The position numbers and the translations under genes were made by a program. Positions 1 through 14,472 of a stretch of 64,000 nucleotides of DNA are shown here, one piece after another; position 1 is the stretch's first letter; each line of letters starts with the position of its first letter. The notes below the pieces were generated by a model that was not told the DNA's origin, searched no databases, and worked only from the letters and a program-made list of their open reading frames with translations. This DNA comes from CAZGTQ01 sp964528575 (GTDB lineage: Bacteria > Planctomycetota > UBA1135 > GCA-002686595). The DNA lies in assembly GCA_964528575.1 (NCBI GenBank), contig CAZGTQ010000270.1:13537-77536 (forward strand). The letters run 5' to 3'.

Positions 1-1
1 C

Positions 2-3000
2 GGCATCCCCGCCGCCGTGATCTGCCTGACGAACGACGTGTCGGACACGGCCGGCGGCGGCCCGCTCGTCATGGGGAAGGTGTACCACCTCTCCGGCGAG
101 GTGCGGGTCCCGCTGGGGCAGACCCTCACCGTCGAGGACGGCGCGGTCCTGAAGTTCCACCCGAACGCGTACCTGAGCGTCGGGGGGAAGCTCGACTGCG
201 GAGCCGCGACCCTGACGGCGCTCGCGGACGACACCGCCGGCGGGGACACGAACGCCGACGGTCCGAGCTTCGGCGCGCCCGGGGCTTGGCAAGGCGTCGC
301 GCTGCTCGCCGGGTCGAGCGCGAGCCTCGTCGACGGAGCCGAGATCCGCTTCGCGAAGACGGGGATGCTGGTCCAGTCGAGCCCGTCGATCCAACAGACG
401 ACGATCGAGCTCTGCAGCGGGACGGCGCTGGTCGTCGGCGTCGCAGGGCGCCCGGCGGTGACCGGCTGCTCGTTCCGCGACAGCGACTTTGCGGTCACCG
501 CGCCGATCGAGGCGTTGCCGGCCTTCGCCGGCAACAGCGCGAGCGGGAACACGAAGGGCGACGTGATCCAGATCAGCGAGGGCACGGTCCAGACGAACGT
601 CGTCCTCGGGCCGCAGAGCTCGCTCGACGGCCGGCCGTTCGTGTCGTGCGCGACCATCGGCATCCAGTCAGGCGCGACCCTCGACCTGCGGCCGGGCACG
701 GTCATCAAGTTCGGCACGATCATCGCCGGCAGCGGCGCCCCGTGCAACCTGGGCGGGTTCGGCGTCGCGGGCACGCTGCTCACCGACGGCGTGATCCTGA
801 CGGCGCTCGAGGACGACACGATCGGAGGCGACACGCCGAAGGACGGGTTCACCCTGGGCACGCCCGGCGACTGGGGCATCCTCGAGCTCTTCCCGACGTC
901 GGATGCGAGCGCGCTGCGCGACACGCTGATCCGCTTCGGCGGCGCATTCACGCTGGCTCCGTTCGCCGCGCCCGCGATCATCCTGTCGCAGGCCGACGTC
1001 GTGCTCGACGACGTCGACGTGGTGGAGTGCTCCGGCGGAGCGCTGCGGCTGGAGAGCAACTCGTACCCGATCGTGACCGACTGCTCGTTCTCCGACAACC
1101 TCGGCCACGCGGTCGACCGCGTGCCCGTCGACGCCGTCGCGGGCTTCGCGAAGAACGCCGCGACGAACAATGGCACGGACGTCATGCGCGTCTCGGGCGG
1201 CCTCTTCGGCGGCGTCGCCGCGATCGCGAAGGACGACGCGCTGAACGGCGACGGTCGCTTCCACGTGCTCGCGAGCCTGACCGTTCAGACGGGCGCGTCG
1301 CTCGCGCTCGGCGCCGGCGTCGAGATCCTGTGGAGCGCGCCGAGCACGCACTCGCTCCAGATCGACGGGACGCTCAGCGCGGAGGGGACGGCCGGCGACC
1401 CCGTACGGCTGACGTCGATAGAGGACACGAGCGCGACGGCCGACGGAGGCGCGACCCCCGCTCCGGGCGACTGGGTCGGCATCGAGCTCGGCTCCGGAGC
1501 GGGCGCGAGCGTGCTCGACGGCGTCGTGATCCGCTACGCCGGCCGCGCGAGCCTGACGAACGCGGCGCTGACGGTGCGCTGCAACGCGACGATCCGCAAC
1601 ACGATCGTCGAGTTGTCGGAGACCTCCGGAATGGACCTCCAGAACATCGCACAGCCGATCGTCGACGCCTGCACGTTCCGTCTCAACGGGCACCGGGCCG
1701 TGATCGATGCGCGCATCCGGGCGCTCGCCGGCTTCGCCGGCTGCACGGCGAGCGGGAACGTGCTCGGCGACTACATCCGCGTCGTGAACGGCGACGTCAC
1801 CGCCGGCGCGGGCGGCGGGCCGTGCGACCTCGAGATCGGGCCGCAGAACGCGCTCGCGCCCGACCTGACGTTCGTCGTCGCGGACGACATCGACGTACCG
1901 CCGGGCTGCGTGCTGTCGCTCCTCGGAGGCACGATCGTCAAGTGGGAGGGGAACCGCCAGCTCGACGTCGACGGCGCGCTCCAGATCGGCAGCGTCGGCG
2001 GCGGGACGACGGTGCTCACGACGTTGTCCGACGACTCGGTCGCGGGCGACACGGCGAAGGACGGCTTCACCGAAGGCGCTCCGGGAGCGTGGCGCGGAGT
2101 GAGCGTCAGCGCGCCCGGTACGGCGCTGAGCGACGTGCTCGTGCGTTGCGCCGGGAGCGGCGGGGTCGGCATCCACCTCGTCGGCGCGGACGCGATGCTG
2201 AGCGGGGTGCGCGTCGAGGACTGCCTCGGCTCGGGGCTCCATCTCGCGTCGAGCTCGCTGCCGCTCGTCGACGGCTGCTCGTTCGACCGCAACGACCTCG
2301 CGGTCGACGGCGTACCGCTGCGCGCGCTCCCCGGCTTCTCGAACTGCTCTGCGAGCGACAACAAGGTCGGCGACTACCAGCGCGTCACCGAGGGAACCGT
2401 CGCGGCGAGCGTGCTCCTGCGCGCGTCGCAGTCGGTGAACGGCGGCGTCTTCGTCCTCGCCACCGACGTCGGCGTGCTGCTCGGCGCGACGCTGACGATC
2501 GAGCCGGGGACGACGTTCAAGAGCGAGGGGAACCGCCGCGTGCTCGTCGACGGCACGCTCACCGTCGTCGGCGCGCCGATCACGTTCACGACGCACTTCG
2601 ACGACGTGAACGGCGACACGAACGAGGACATGGGCGCGACGGTCCCCGTCCCGGGGAGCTGGAGCGGCTTCGTGCTGCGCGAGGGATCCGACGCGAGCGT
2701 CGTCACGGGCCTGCGCGTGCGCTTCGCCGGTGCCGGCGGCCTGGGAGCGGTCCGCGTCGAGCGCGCGAGCCCGACGATCGTCGACTCGCTGGTCGAGCGT
2801 TCGTCGGGCAACGGGATGAGGCTCGCGCATGACGCCAAGCCGACGGTGCGACGCACCGCCTTCGTCGACGGGCTCGGGATCCCCGTGGACGGCGTACCGA
2901 TCGACGCGGTCGCGGGGTTCGACGACAACACCGCCAGCGGCAACGCTCCCGGCGATTCCATGCGCGTCACGGACGGACAGTTCACGGGGCACGCGATCGT

Positions 3001-4213
3001 GTCGCGCCACAACGCCTTGAACGGCGACGGCGTGTTCGTCGTCGACACGAGCATCCAGGTGCCGGGCGGGAGCACGCTGGAGCTGCGCCAGGGGACGATC
3101 CTGAAGTGGCAGGGGTTCCTGCGCAGCCTGATGGCGATCAGCGGCACGCTCCTCGTCCGGGGCACCGGCCTCGAGCCGGTCGTGCTGACCTCGGTGCACG
3201 ACGACGCGATCGGCGGAGACACGCGCAACGACGGCGCCGCGTGGGTTCCCGCGCCCGGCGACTGGGGCCGGCTCGAGGTGGGGTTCGGCGCGGCGCCGAG
3301 CGCGATCGAGCACCTCGTCGCGCGCTACGGCGGCGGCGGCGCGTCCGCGGCGATCGAGCTCGAGACCGAGCTCGTGACGGCGCGCTCGATCCGCGCGGAC
3401 TTCTCCGCCTCGGACGGGATTCGCGGCCAGAGCCATCAGGGCGACGCGATCGGCTGGGTCGCGTTCGGGTGCGCCGGCGACGGCATCGAGCTCTCGGGCG
3501 GGACCTACGACCTCGTGCACGCGACGTCGGCGAGCAACGGCGGAGCGGGGGTGCGCAAGGGCGGCTCCCACGACGGCGACTTGTGGAGCTCGATCGCGTT
3601 CGACAACGGCGGAGCTCCGCTGGTCGGCTTCGTACCCGGCCAGGTGTTCTTCAGCGACGCGGGGCCGGACTTCGCGGGCTCCGACGGCAACGTCGACGCC
3701 GACCCGCTCTTCGCCGGCGGCGCCAACGGCGACCTCGCGCTCGGCCCCGGCTCGCCGTGCATCGACGCCGCGGACCTCGGTGCGGCGATCGCGGCGGTGA
3801 AGGACGCGCGCGAGGCGCCGCGCGTGCTCGATGACGGCTTCGACGGCTCGTTCGTGCCGGACATGGGCGCGCTCGAGCGCGCGGCGTACGAGCTCTCGTT
3901 CGGGGGCGAGCCACGCCTGGCAACGGTGATGACGTTCACCGTGAGCGGAGCGGAGCCCGGCGTCGCCGTCTTCGCGCTCGGGCTGCTCGGCGGCGAGACG
4001 TTCGTACCGGGCTTCGGGTTCACGCTCTACGGCCCGGCCGGCACGGAGCTGATCCTCGGCGTCGCGCCGGTCGGGCAGCCGATCGCGCTCCCGGTGCCGG
4101 CGAGCCCGCTCTTCGCGGACCTGCTCTTCGGAATCCAGGCCGTCGGCCTGCCGGCGGCGTTCCCGGGTCAGGGGCACCTGACGAACCTCTACCGCGGGCG
4201 CGTGTTCGAGTGA
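2..4213 (+). CDS. Secreted right-handed beta-helix repeat protein, 5'-truncated by the window edge
   Basis: The reading frame is open to the left edge, so the true start and any signal peptide lie outside; the first possible start inside is GTG at 17. About 1400 residues are visible. The protein consists of roughly six units of about 200 residues. Each has a DDxxxGDT-like acidic motif followed by a PGxW motif (near bases 231, 817, 1423, 2031, 2600 and 3200). Five units also carry a G-F-x3-(S/T)-A-S-x-N segment followed by GD (near 510, 1130, 1720, 2320 and 2900). Parallel beta-helix (pectate-lyase-like) folds are common in planctomycete surface proteins; an adhesin or polysaccharide-binding role is only inferred. 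The last 110 residues are Gly/Pro-rich and resemble, weakly, the C-terminal module of other secreted proteins here. No catalytic motif was identified. Confidence 0.85.
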   Translation, partial: GIPAAVICLTNDVSDTAGGGPLVMGKVYHLSGEVRVPLGQTLTVEDGAVLKFHPNAYLSVGGKLDCGAATLTALADDTAGGDTNADGPSFGAPGAWQGVALLAGSSASLVDGAEIRFAKTGMLVQSSPSIQQTTIELCSGTALVVGVAGRPAVTGCSFRDSDFAVTAPIEALPAFAGNSASGNTKGDVIQISEGTVQTNVVLGPQSSLDGRPFVSCATIGIQSGATLDLRPGTVIKFGTIIAGSGAPCNLGGFGVAGTLLTDGVILTALEDDTIGGDTPKDGFTLGTPGDWGILELFPTSDASALRDTLIRFGGAFTLAPFAAPAIILSQADVVLDDVDVVECSGGALRLESNSYPIVTDCSFSDNLGHAVDRVPVDAVAGFAKNAATNNGTDVMRVSGGLFGGVAAIAKDDALNGDGRFHVLASLTVQTGASLALGAGVEILWSAPSTHSLQIDGTLSAEGTAGDPVRLTSIEDTSATADGGATPAPGDWVGIELGSGAGASVLDGVVIRYAGRASLTNAALTVRCNATIRNTIVELSETSGMDLQNIAQPIVDACTFRLNGHRAVIDARIRALAGFAGCTASGNVLGDYIRVVNGDVTAGAGGGPCDLEIGPQNALAPDLTFVVADDIDVPPGCVLSLLGGTIVKWEGNRQLDVDGALQIGSVGGGTTVLTTLSDDSVAGDTAKDGFTEGAPGAWRGVSVSAPGTALSDVLVRCAGSGGVGIHLVGADAMLSGVRVEDCLGSGLHLASSSLPLVDGCSFDRNDLAVDGVPLRALPGFSNCSASDNKVGDYQRVTEGTVAASVLLRASQSVNGGVFVLATDVGVLLGATLTIEPGTTFKSEGNRRVLVDGTLTVVGAPITFTTHFDDVNGDTNEDMGATVPVPGSWSGFVLREGSDASVVTGLRVRFAGAGGLGAVRVERASPTIVDSLVERSSGNGMRLAHDAKPTVRRTAFVDGLGIPVDGVPIDAVAGFDDNTASGNAPGDSMRVTDGQFTGHAIVSRHNALNGDGVFVVDTSIQVPGGSTLELRQGTILKWQGFLRSLMAISGTLLVRGTGLEPVVLTSVHDDAIGGDTRNDGAAWVPAPGDWGRLEVGFGAAPSAIEHLVARYGGGGASAAIELETELVTARSIRADFSASDGIRGQSHQGDAIGWVAFGCAGDGIELSGGTYDLVHATSASNGGAGVRKGGSHDGDLWSSIAFDNGGAPLVGFVPGQVFFSDAGPDFAGSDGNVDADPLFAGGANGDLALGPGSPCIDAADLGAAIAAVKDAREAPRVLDDGFDGSFVPDMGALERAAYELSFGGEPRLATVMTFTVSGAEPGVAVFALGLLGGETFVPGFGFTLYGPAGTELILGVAPVGQPIALPVPASPLFADLLFGIQAVGLPAAFPGQGHLTNLYRGRVFE

Positions 4214-4295
4214 GCTCGCCGTCCGCGCTCCGGCCGCGGGCGCGTACGCACATCGGCCCGCGCGTCGGACCGCGCCTTGCAGTAGCGTCGGCCCG

Positions 4296-6299
4296 ATGGC
4301 CACTGAGAGACACGACGCCGGACAATACGATTTCGACGCGCTCCGCGAGCACATGGTGCGCCAGCAGATCGCCGCGCGCGGGGTGCGCTCGCAACTCGTT
4401 CTGAACGCGATGCGCAAGGTTCGCCGGGAGGGCTACGCGCCGTCGTATCTGGGCGAGTTCGCCTACGAGGACGCGCCGCTGCCGATCGAGGAGGAGCAGA
4501 CGATCTCGCAGCCGTACATCGTCGCCTTCATGATCGAGGCGCTCGAGCTGCGCGGCGGCGAGAGCGTGCTCGAGATCGGCACGGGGTCGGGCTACGCCGC
4601 GGCGGTGCTCGCCGAGATCGCCGCCGACGTGTACACGATCGAGCGGCACGAGCGGCTCGCGAAGACCGCGACGGAGCGGCTCGCGCGCGACGGCTACGAC
4701 AACGTCCAGGTGCGCCACGGCGACGGGACACGCGGCTGGCCCGAGGCGGCGCCGTTCGACGCGATCGTCGTCGCGGCGGGGGGGCCGAAGGTGCCCGCGT
4801 CGCTGCAGGAGCAGCTCGCGGTCGGGGGGCGGCTCGTCATCCCGGTCGGGACCGAGGTCGGCCTGCAGGAGCTCGTGCGCGTGACGCGCATCGGGGCCGA
4901 GCGCTACCAGCGCGAGGTGCTCGCGAACGTGCGCTTCGTGCCGCTCGTCGGCGAGGAGGGCTGGCACGAGGAAGCGCAGAAGCGCGCTCCCGCCGCGCCG
5001 CCGTCGCCGATCGCGGCGCTCGTGCGCGAGCACGCGCAGACGTTCTCGGACCCCGCGGACGTCGATCTCGGGCCGCTGCTGCAGCGCATCGGGGACGCGC
5101 GCGTCGTGCTGCTCGGCGAGGCGACGCACGGCACGTCGGAGTTCTATCGGATGCGCACCGCGATCACGCGCCGGCTCGTCGAGGAGAAGGGCTTCGGCAT
5201 CGTCGCCGTCGAGGCGGACTGGCCGGACGCCGCTCGCGTCGACCACTACGTCCGCGACCTCGACGTGCCGCCGGCCGAATGGCAGGCGTTCGCGCGCTTC
5301 CCCACGTGGATGTGGCGCAACCGCGAGGTGCGCGAGCTCATCGACTGGATGCGCGAGCACAACGCCGGGCACGACCACGATCGCCGCGTGCGCTTCGCGG
5401 GGCTCGACCTGTACGGGCTGTACAACTCGATCGACGCCGTCCTGCGCTACCTCGACGACACCCATCCCGAGACCGCCCGCGTCGCGCGCGAGCGCTACGG
5501 CTGCTTGACGCCGTGGCAGAGCGACGCGGCCTCGTATGGCCGCGCCGCGCTGACCGGGCAGTACCGCACGTGCGAGCGCGACGTCGTGAGCATGCTCGAA
5601 GACCTACTCTCGAAGCGCCTCGAGCTCGCGCGCCGGCACGACGAGCGCGCGTTCGACGCGATCCAGAACGCCGTCGGCATCGCGGACGCCGAGACGTACT
5701 ACCGGATCATGTACTACGGCTCGCGCGACTCGTGGAACCTGCGCGACCGGCACATGTTCCAGACGCTGCGCAGCCTGCTCGACTTCCACGGCCCGAGCTC
5801 GAAGGCGGTCGTGTGGGAGCACAACTCGCACGTCGGCGACGCCCGGGCGACGGAGATGTCCGCGCGCGGCGAGCTCAACGTCGGCCAGCTCTGCCGCGAG
5901 CACTTCCGCGAGCGCGCCTACGCCGTCGGCTTCGGCACCGACCGCGGCACGGTGGCCGCGGCCTCGCACTGGGACGGCCCGATGGAGGTGAAGGACGTGC
6001 GCCCGTCGCACGAGAAGAGCTACGAGCGCCTGTTCCACGAGACCGAGCTCCCCGCGTTCCTGCTCGGCCTGCGCGCGCCGAAGCGGCCCGAGCTGTGCGA
6101 GCGTCTCACCGATGCCCGCCTCGAGCGCGCGATCGGCGTGATCTACCGCCCCGAGACCGAGCTCGCGAGCCACTACTTCCACGCGGTTCTCCCGCACCAA
6201 TTCGACGAATACGTCTGGTTCGACGAGACGCGCGCGGTGCGCCCGCTCGAGACGCACGAGCTGCACGGGATGCCCCAGACGTACCCCTTCGGGCTCTGA
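4296..6299 (+). CDS. Protein-L-isoaspartate O-methyltransferase fused to an erythromycin-esterase-family domain
   Basis: 667 residues, two domains. Residues 1-225 are a PCMT domain: the family segment QTISQPYIVAFM at 68-79 and SAM-binding motif I VLEIGTGSGY at 91-100. PCMT methylates damaged L-isoaspartyl residues to start their repair. Residues 240-665 match the erythromycin-esterase (EreA/Bcr136) superfamily: LGEATHG with E275 and H278, and WEHNSHVGD with E508, H509 and H512, which correspond to the conserved acid/histidine active site. No signal peptide, so a cytoplasmic enzyme is expected. The ATG at 4296 lies 82 bases after the beta-helix stop. Macrolide resistance should not be assumed, since most members of this superfamily have unknown substrates. 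The link to a protein-repair enzyme suggests esterase action on damaged proteins or metabolites, which is inference. Confidence 0.93.
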   Translation: MATERHDAGQYDFDALREHMVRQQIAARGVRSQLVLNAMRKVRREGYAPSYLGEFAYEDAPLPIEEEQTISQPYIVAFMIEALELRGGESVLEIGTGSGYAAAVLAEIAADVYTIERHERLAKTATERLARDGYDNVQVRHGDGTRGWPEAAPFDAIVVAAGGPKVPASLQEQLAVGGRLVIPVGTEVGLQELVRVTRIGAERYQREVLANVRFVPLVGEEGWHEEAQKRAPAAPPSPIAALVREHAQTFSDPADVDLGPLLQRIGDARVVLLGEATHGTSEFYRMRTAITRRLVEEKGFGIVAVEADWPDAARVDHYVRDLDVPPAEWQAFARFPTWMWRNREVRELIDWMREHNAGHDHDRRVRFAGLDLYGLYNSIDAVLRYLDDTHPETARVARERYGCLTPWQSDAASYGRAALTGQYRTCERDVVSMLEDLLSKRLELARRHDERAFDAIQNAVGIADAETYYRIMYYGSRDSWNLRDRHMFQTLRSLLDFHGPSSKAVVWEHNSHVGDARATEMSARGELNVGQLCREHFRERAYAVGFGTDRGTVAAASHWDGPMEVKDVRPSHEKSYERLFHETELPAFLLGLRAPKRPELCERLTDARLERAIGVIYRPETELASHYFHAVLPHQFDEYVWFDETRAVRPLETHELHGMPQTYPFGL

Positions 6300-6317
6300 C
6301 GGCGCGGCTCGAGCGAT

Positions 6318-6560
6318 TCAGTGCTCGCGGCCGCGCTCGAGCACGCGGTGCCACGAGAGGTCGTCGTCGCGGCAGAGCAGGAGCATGCGCGCGCCGCCGA
6401 CGAGCTCCACGCGGAAGTAGCGTCCGCGCGGCTCGCGCCAGCGCTCGTGCACGCACTGCACGTCGACCCACCGGCCGCGGATCTCGACGCGGCGCGGCTC
6501 CTCCTCGGGCAGGCCGCCGGCCTGGGCGGTCACTCGGACGTCGACCTCGTCGTCGCGCAT
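6318..6560 (-). CDS. Small DUF6504-like protein
   Basis: 80 residues, ATG to TGA. The central part, with GRWVDV, ERWREPRGRYFRVEL and a final LSWHRV, resembles the DUF6504 family (a W-rich, Arg-rich small beta domain). In Actinobacteria such proteins are often encoded beside imuB/dnaE2 mutagenesis genes; no such neighbour is visible here. It is the last of three closely spaced small genes on this strand and its end faces the methyltransferase gene (18 bases apart). Function unknown. The family assignment is by eye from the W/R pattern and is moderate; the coding call is better supported because the opposite frames give low-complexity Arg/Ala-rich translations. Confidence 0.6.
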   Translation of the reverse strand: MRDDEVDVRVTAQAGGLPEEEPRRVEIRGRWVDVQCVHERWREPRGRYFRVELVGGARMLLLCRDDDLSWHRVLERGREH

Positions 6561-6605
6561 CGCACGCGCCGGATCCTGGTGAGGCGTCGTGACCCGCGCG
6601 CAGGC

Positions 6606-6803
6606 TCAGGCCCGCGGCGCCGTCTTCCGCGGGCGGTGCGAGGGAGCGGTCGTCGTGCTCGGCCGCTTCCAGATGCGGCGCGGGGACGGACGGAAACCGC
6701 CGGGCTCCGAGCAGGCCAGGCGCAGGATCGCGGCGACGACGCCTTGGTCGCCGAGCTCGGCGACGGCGGCCCGCAGAGACGGGTAGCGGGTGATCTCGTG
6801 CAT
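6606..6803 (-). CDS. Hypothetical small protein, 65 residues
   Basis: ATG at 6803, with GGAG only three bases before it, 16 bases after the stop of the preceding small gene on the same strand. The N-terminal 35 residues look like a soluble helical protein (HEITRYPSLRAAVAELGDQG); the C-terminal 30 are basic and Pro/Ser/Thr-rich. No family recognised. The frame stays open upstream through the previous gene, so a frameshift that joined the two into one protein of about 180 residues cannot be excluded. Start and reality are both uncertain. Confidence 0.4.
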   Translation of the reverse strand: MHEITRYPSLRAAVAELGDQGVVAAILRLACSEPGGFRPSPRRIWKRPSTTTAPSHRPRKTAPRA

Positions 6804-6819
6804 GGCTCCGACAGCGGGC

Positions 6820-7173
6820 TCAGAGAGCAGGAGCTTCGAGGAACACGCGGGCGAGCCGCTCCAGGGAGTGCTCCGGGTCCAGCGCCGCGCGGCGCTGGAC
6901 CGCCCAGATGACGTCGCGCACGACGGCTCCGCCGGCTTCGCCGTGGGTGCTCTCGAGGATGTCGAGCAGGGCGCCCAACGTCGCGGGCGCGGGGCAGCGC
7001 AGCAGTGCCGCACTCAGGACTTCCTCCGGCGCGGACGGATCGGAGCCCGACGCGAGTCCCAGGGCGGGGACGAGCGCACCGGCGAGACGCGACGGCGTGG
7101 ACATCCGTTCTGTCCTTTTGTGCTTTTGGGCGCTTCCGCCGCCGACCGTTGGAGTTCTCGTCGTCGAGCGCAT
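6820..7173 (-). CDS. Hypothetical small protein, 117 residues
   Basis: The ATG at 7173 has a full AGGAGG ribosome-binding site eight bases upstream, which is strong support for this start. An internal ATG at 7104 with AAAGGA upstream would give a 94-residue product. Residues 24-117 are rich in Ala and Leu and probably helical (segments such as LSAALLRCPAPATLGALLDI). No signal peptide, no recognised family. It leads the three-gene minus-strand group that ends with the DUF6504-like gene, and is divergent from ftsH with 177 bases between the two starts. Function not assigned. Confidence 0.6.
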   Translation of the reverse strand: MRSTTRTPTVGGGSAQKHKRTERMSTPSRLAGALVPALGLASGSDPSAPEEVLSAALLRCPAPATLGALLDILESTHGEAGGAVVRDVIWAVQRRAALDPEHSLERLARVFLEAPAL

Positions 7174-7350
7174 CTTGCGTGCCTCCTGATGTGGGCCGCT
7201 CGGGGGCGAGCGCGACGCGATTTGTGGATAACTCGCGCGCGCCGCGAGCGCTCACGGCGCGCTTACGAAGCAATCGACGTGCCGCCCGGATCGACGCGCG
7301 CGAACGGCGCACGCGGCGCCTATGCTCCGGCCGGTCGCCGGACCGTCGCG

Positions 7351-9300
<1,950 letters not shown>

Positions 9301-9318
9301 AGCACGCCCGGCGCGGCG

Positions 9319-12383
<3,065 letters not shown>

Positions 12384-12387
<4 letters not shown>

Positions 12388-13649
12388 CGCGAGCCGGCCG
12401 CCGTTCCCGGTCCGTCGGTGCCTGCCGCCCCGGGCCCACCCGCGCCGCTCGGCCCGTCGACGACCGCGACCCGCGAGCCGTCGTCGCACAGCTCCTGGCC
12501 GAGCGTCACGACGAGCCCGACGAGGTCCGAGCCCTCGACCGCGACGCGACTTCCCTCGCGCACGCCGACCTCGACCGGCCGCCAGGCGACGCGCTCGCCG
12601 GCGGCGTCGAGCACGAAGATGCCGATCGCGTCCGCGCGCTCGGTGAGCGCGGCGAACGGCACGATCGTCGCGTCGTCGATCTGCTCGAGCTCGAGCGTCG
12701 CGCGCACGAACATCCCCGGCTTGAGCGCCTCGTCGCCGTTCTCGACGAGCAGCTCGATCCGCGCCTGGCGCGTCGCGCGGCGGAACACCGGCGCGATCCG
12801 CGCGACGCGGCCGTCGAACGAGCGCCCGGGGTACGAGTCGGTCACGAGCGTCGCGTGCTGGCCCTCCCTCAGGCGCGCGTAGTCGCGCTCGGGCGCGTGG
12901 ACGACGGCGACGATCGGGTCGAGCTGCACGATCGCGAGCAGCGCCTCGTTCGCCGAGACGGTCGAGCCCTCGTCGACGTAGCGCTCGGCGACGACGCGCT
13001 CGTCGCCCGGCCCGTTCCACTCGGCGCGCACGCGCGCGTAGCCGAGCCGGATCCGCGCGGCCTCGAGCGCGGCCCGCGCGCGGGCGACGTTCGCCTCGGT
13101 CACCTCGACGTGCGCGCGCGCCGCGAGCTCGTCGGATTTCGTCGCGTCGAGCTGCGACTCGGACGCCGCGCCCTCGTCGCGCAGCGACTCGAAGCGCTTC
13201 ATCGCGCGCTCGGCGATCTCGAGCGCGCTCTTCGCCTCCGCCTCGCTCGCCCGCGTGACCGCGAGCTCGGCCTCGGCCTCGGCGACCGACTGCACGAGCT
13301 CGTCGTCGTCCATCGTCGCGACGACCTGGCCGCGCTGGACGACGTCGCCGAGATCGACCTCGACGGTCTGGACCCGTCCGGACACCTTCGGCGCGACGTG
13401 GAAGTCGTTGGTCGCCTCGAGCGCGCCGCTGAACGTGCGCCGCAGGGTGATCGGCCCGCGCTCGATCGGCCCGACCTCGACGGGCACGGGCAACCGCTCG
13501 CCCACGGGCGCCGTCTCGCTGCGATCGAGCTCCGCGAGGCGGCGGACGACGGCCCAGCCCAGCGCAGCGGCGAGGGCGAGCACGACGAGGACGAGAATCG
13601 GTCTCTTCAACGGATGGAGCAGGAGCGGGGGAGCGGAGGAGGGCTCCAC
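12384..13649 (-). CDS. RND efflux periplasmic adaptor (membrane fusion protein)
   Basis: About 421 residues from GTG at 13649; a TTG at 13610 would give 408 residues that begin MKRPILVLVVL, close to the membrane segment as is usual for the family. A further in-frame ATG lies at 13745. None has a clear ribosome-binding site, so the start is uncertain. After the N-terminal anchor come a biotinyl-lipoyl half-motif (VSGRVQTVEVDLGDVVQRGQ), a coiled-coil hairpin rich in Ala/Glu (about 110-190), a barrel domain and a Gly/Pro-rich tail. It bridges the pump to an outer-membrane channel. The stop overlaps the pump start (ATGA). It is divergent from the sigma-factor gene at 13758. Confidence 0.9.
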
Positions 13650-13757
13650 GATAGCGATCGGCGGCGCTCCGTTCGCGCGGAGCGGGGGCCCAGCCGGTCT
13701 CGAACCGGGCTCGTACCCGCGCACGCCCGGGCGCGGGAGCGTCATAATGCCGCCTGC

Positions 13758-14366
13758 ATGGAGGCGTCGCACACGACCGTCGCGGTCCAGCGCTACCTGG
13801 ACGAGCTCGAGAGGCACCCCGGCGCCGAGTCCGCGGCGCCGATCGTGCGCGACCTGCTCGGTGGCGCGGCGCACCGGCTCCACGTGCTGTGCTCGGCGCT
13901 GCTCCACCGCAGCTATCCGCGCCTGACGCGGCCGCCGCTGAGCCTCGAGAGCGAGGAGATGCTGTCGGCGGTCGTCGAGCGGCTGATCAAGGCGCTGCGC
14001 GAGGCGCGGCCGACGACCGTTCGGCAGTTCTTCGCCCTCGCCAACCAGCACATGCGCTGGGAGCTGAACGACCTCGCGCGCCGGCTGGACGCCGTCACGC
14101 CGGCGATCGTGGTGCCCGAGGAGCCCGTGGCGGCGCCGAGCAGCTCGGACGGCCCGAGCACGAGCCTCGCGCGCATCCTCGACGCGATCGAGGAGCTGCC
14201 GGCGGACGAGCGCGAGGCGTTCGGCCTCGTGCGCGTCCAGGGGCTGACGCACGCGGAGGCGGCGGCGCTGCTCGGCGTCGCGACCAAGACGATCCAGCGC
14301 CGCCTCAACCGCGGCTTGCTCCTGCTCGCCGAGCGGCTGGCCGATCTGCGCGTCACCGAGCGCTGA
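13758..14366 (+). CDS. RNA polymerase sigma factor, ECF type (Sigma70_ECF/PF07638-like)
   Basis: 202 residues. Region 2-like helices lie near residues 50-115 (SEEMLSAVVERLIKAL and FFALANQHMRWELNDLARR). A linker follows, then region 4 at about 135-195 with the helix-turn-helix GLTHAEAAALLGVATKTIQR. The N-terminal 45 residues (RYLDELERHPGAESAAPIVR) are typical of planctomycete members. No anti-sigma gene is adjacent. It is divergent from the efflux adaptor and precedes the isochorismatase gene by about 106 bases, so either could be a target; this is inference. The ATG at 13758 has no strong ribosome-binding site. Confidence 0.88.
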   Translation: MEASHTTVAVQRYLDELERHPGAESAAPIVRDLLGGAAHRLHVLCSALLHRSYPRLTRPPLSLESEEMLSAVVERLIKALREARPTTVRQFFALANQHMRWELNDLARRLDAVTPAIVVPEEPVAAPSSSDGPSTSLARILDAIEELPADEREAFGLVRVQGLTHAEAAALLGVATKTIQRRLNRGLLLLAERLADLRVTER

Positions 14367-14472
14367 GCCTGTCCACCGCTCGCGCTCAACGAGGACGCCG
14401 GGAGCGGCGGTCGCTCGCGCCCTCCCGGACGTCGTCCCCGAGCGATCGGCCCAGCCGCCGCGGAGTCGTTCC

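Noticed and set aside
668..4417. Open frame of about 1250 codons on the minus strand opposite the beta-helix gene
   Set aside because: Its translation is dominated by Arg, Ala, Asp and Glu with no domain; it is the usual mirror frame of a very GC-rich gene.
5001..6299. Macrolide-resistance gene
   Set aside because: The domain belongs to the erythromycin-esterase superfamily, but it is fused to a repair methyltransferase and has no resistance context, so a resistance call is not supported.
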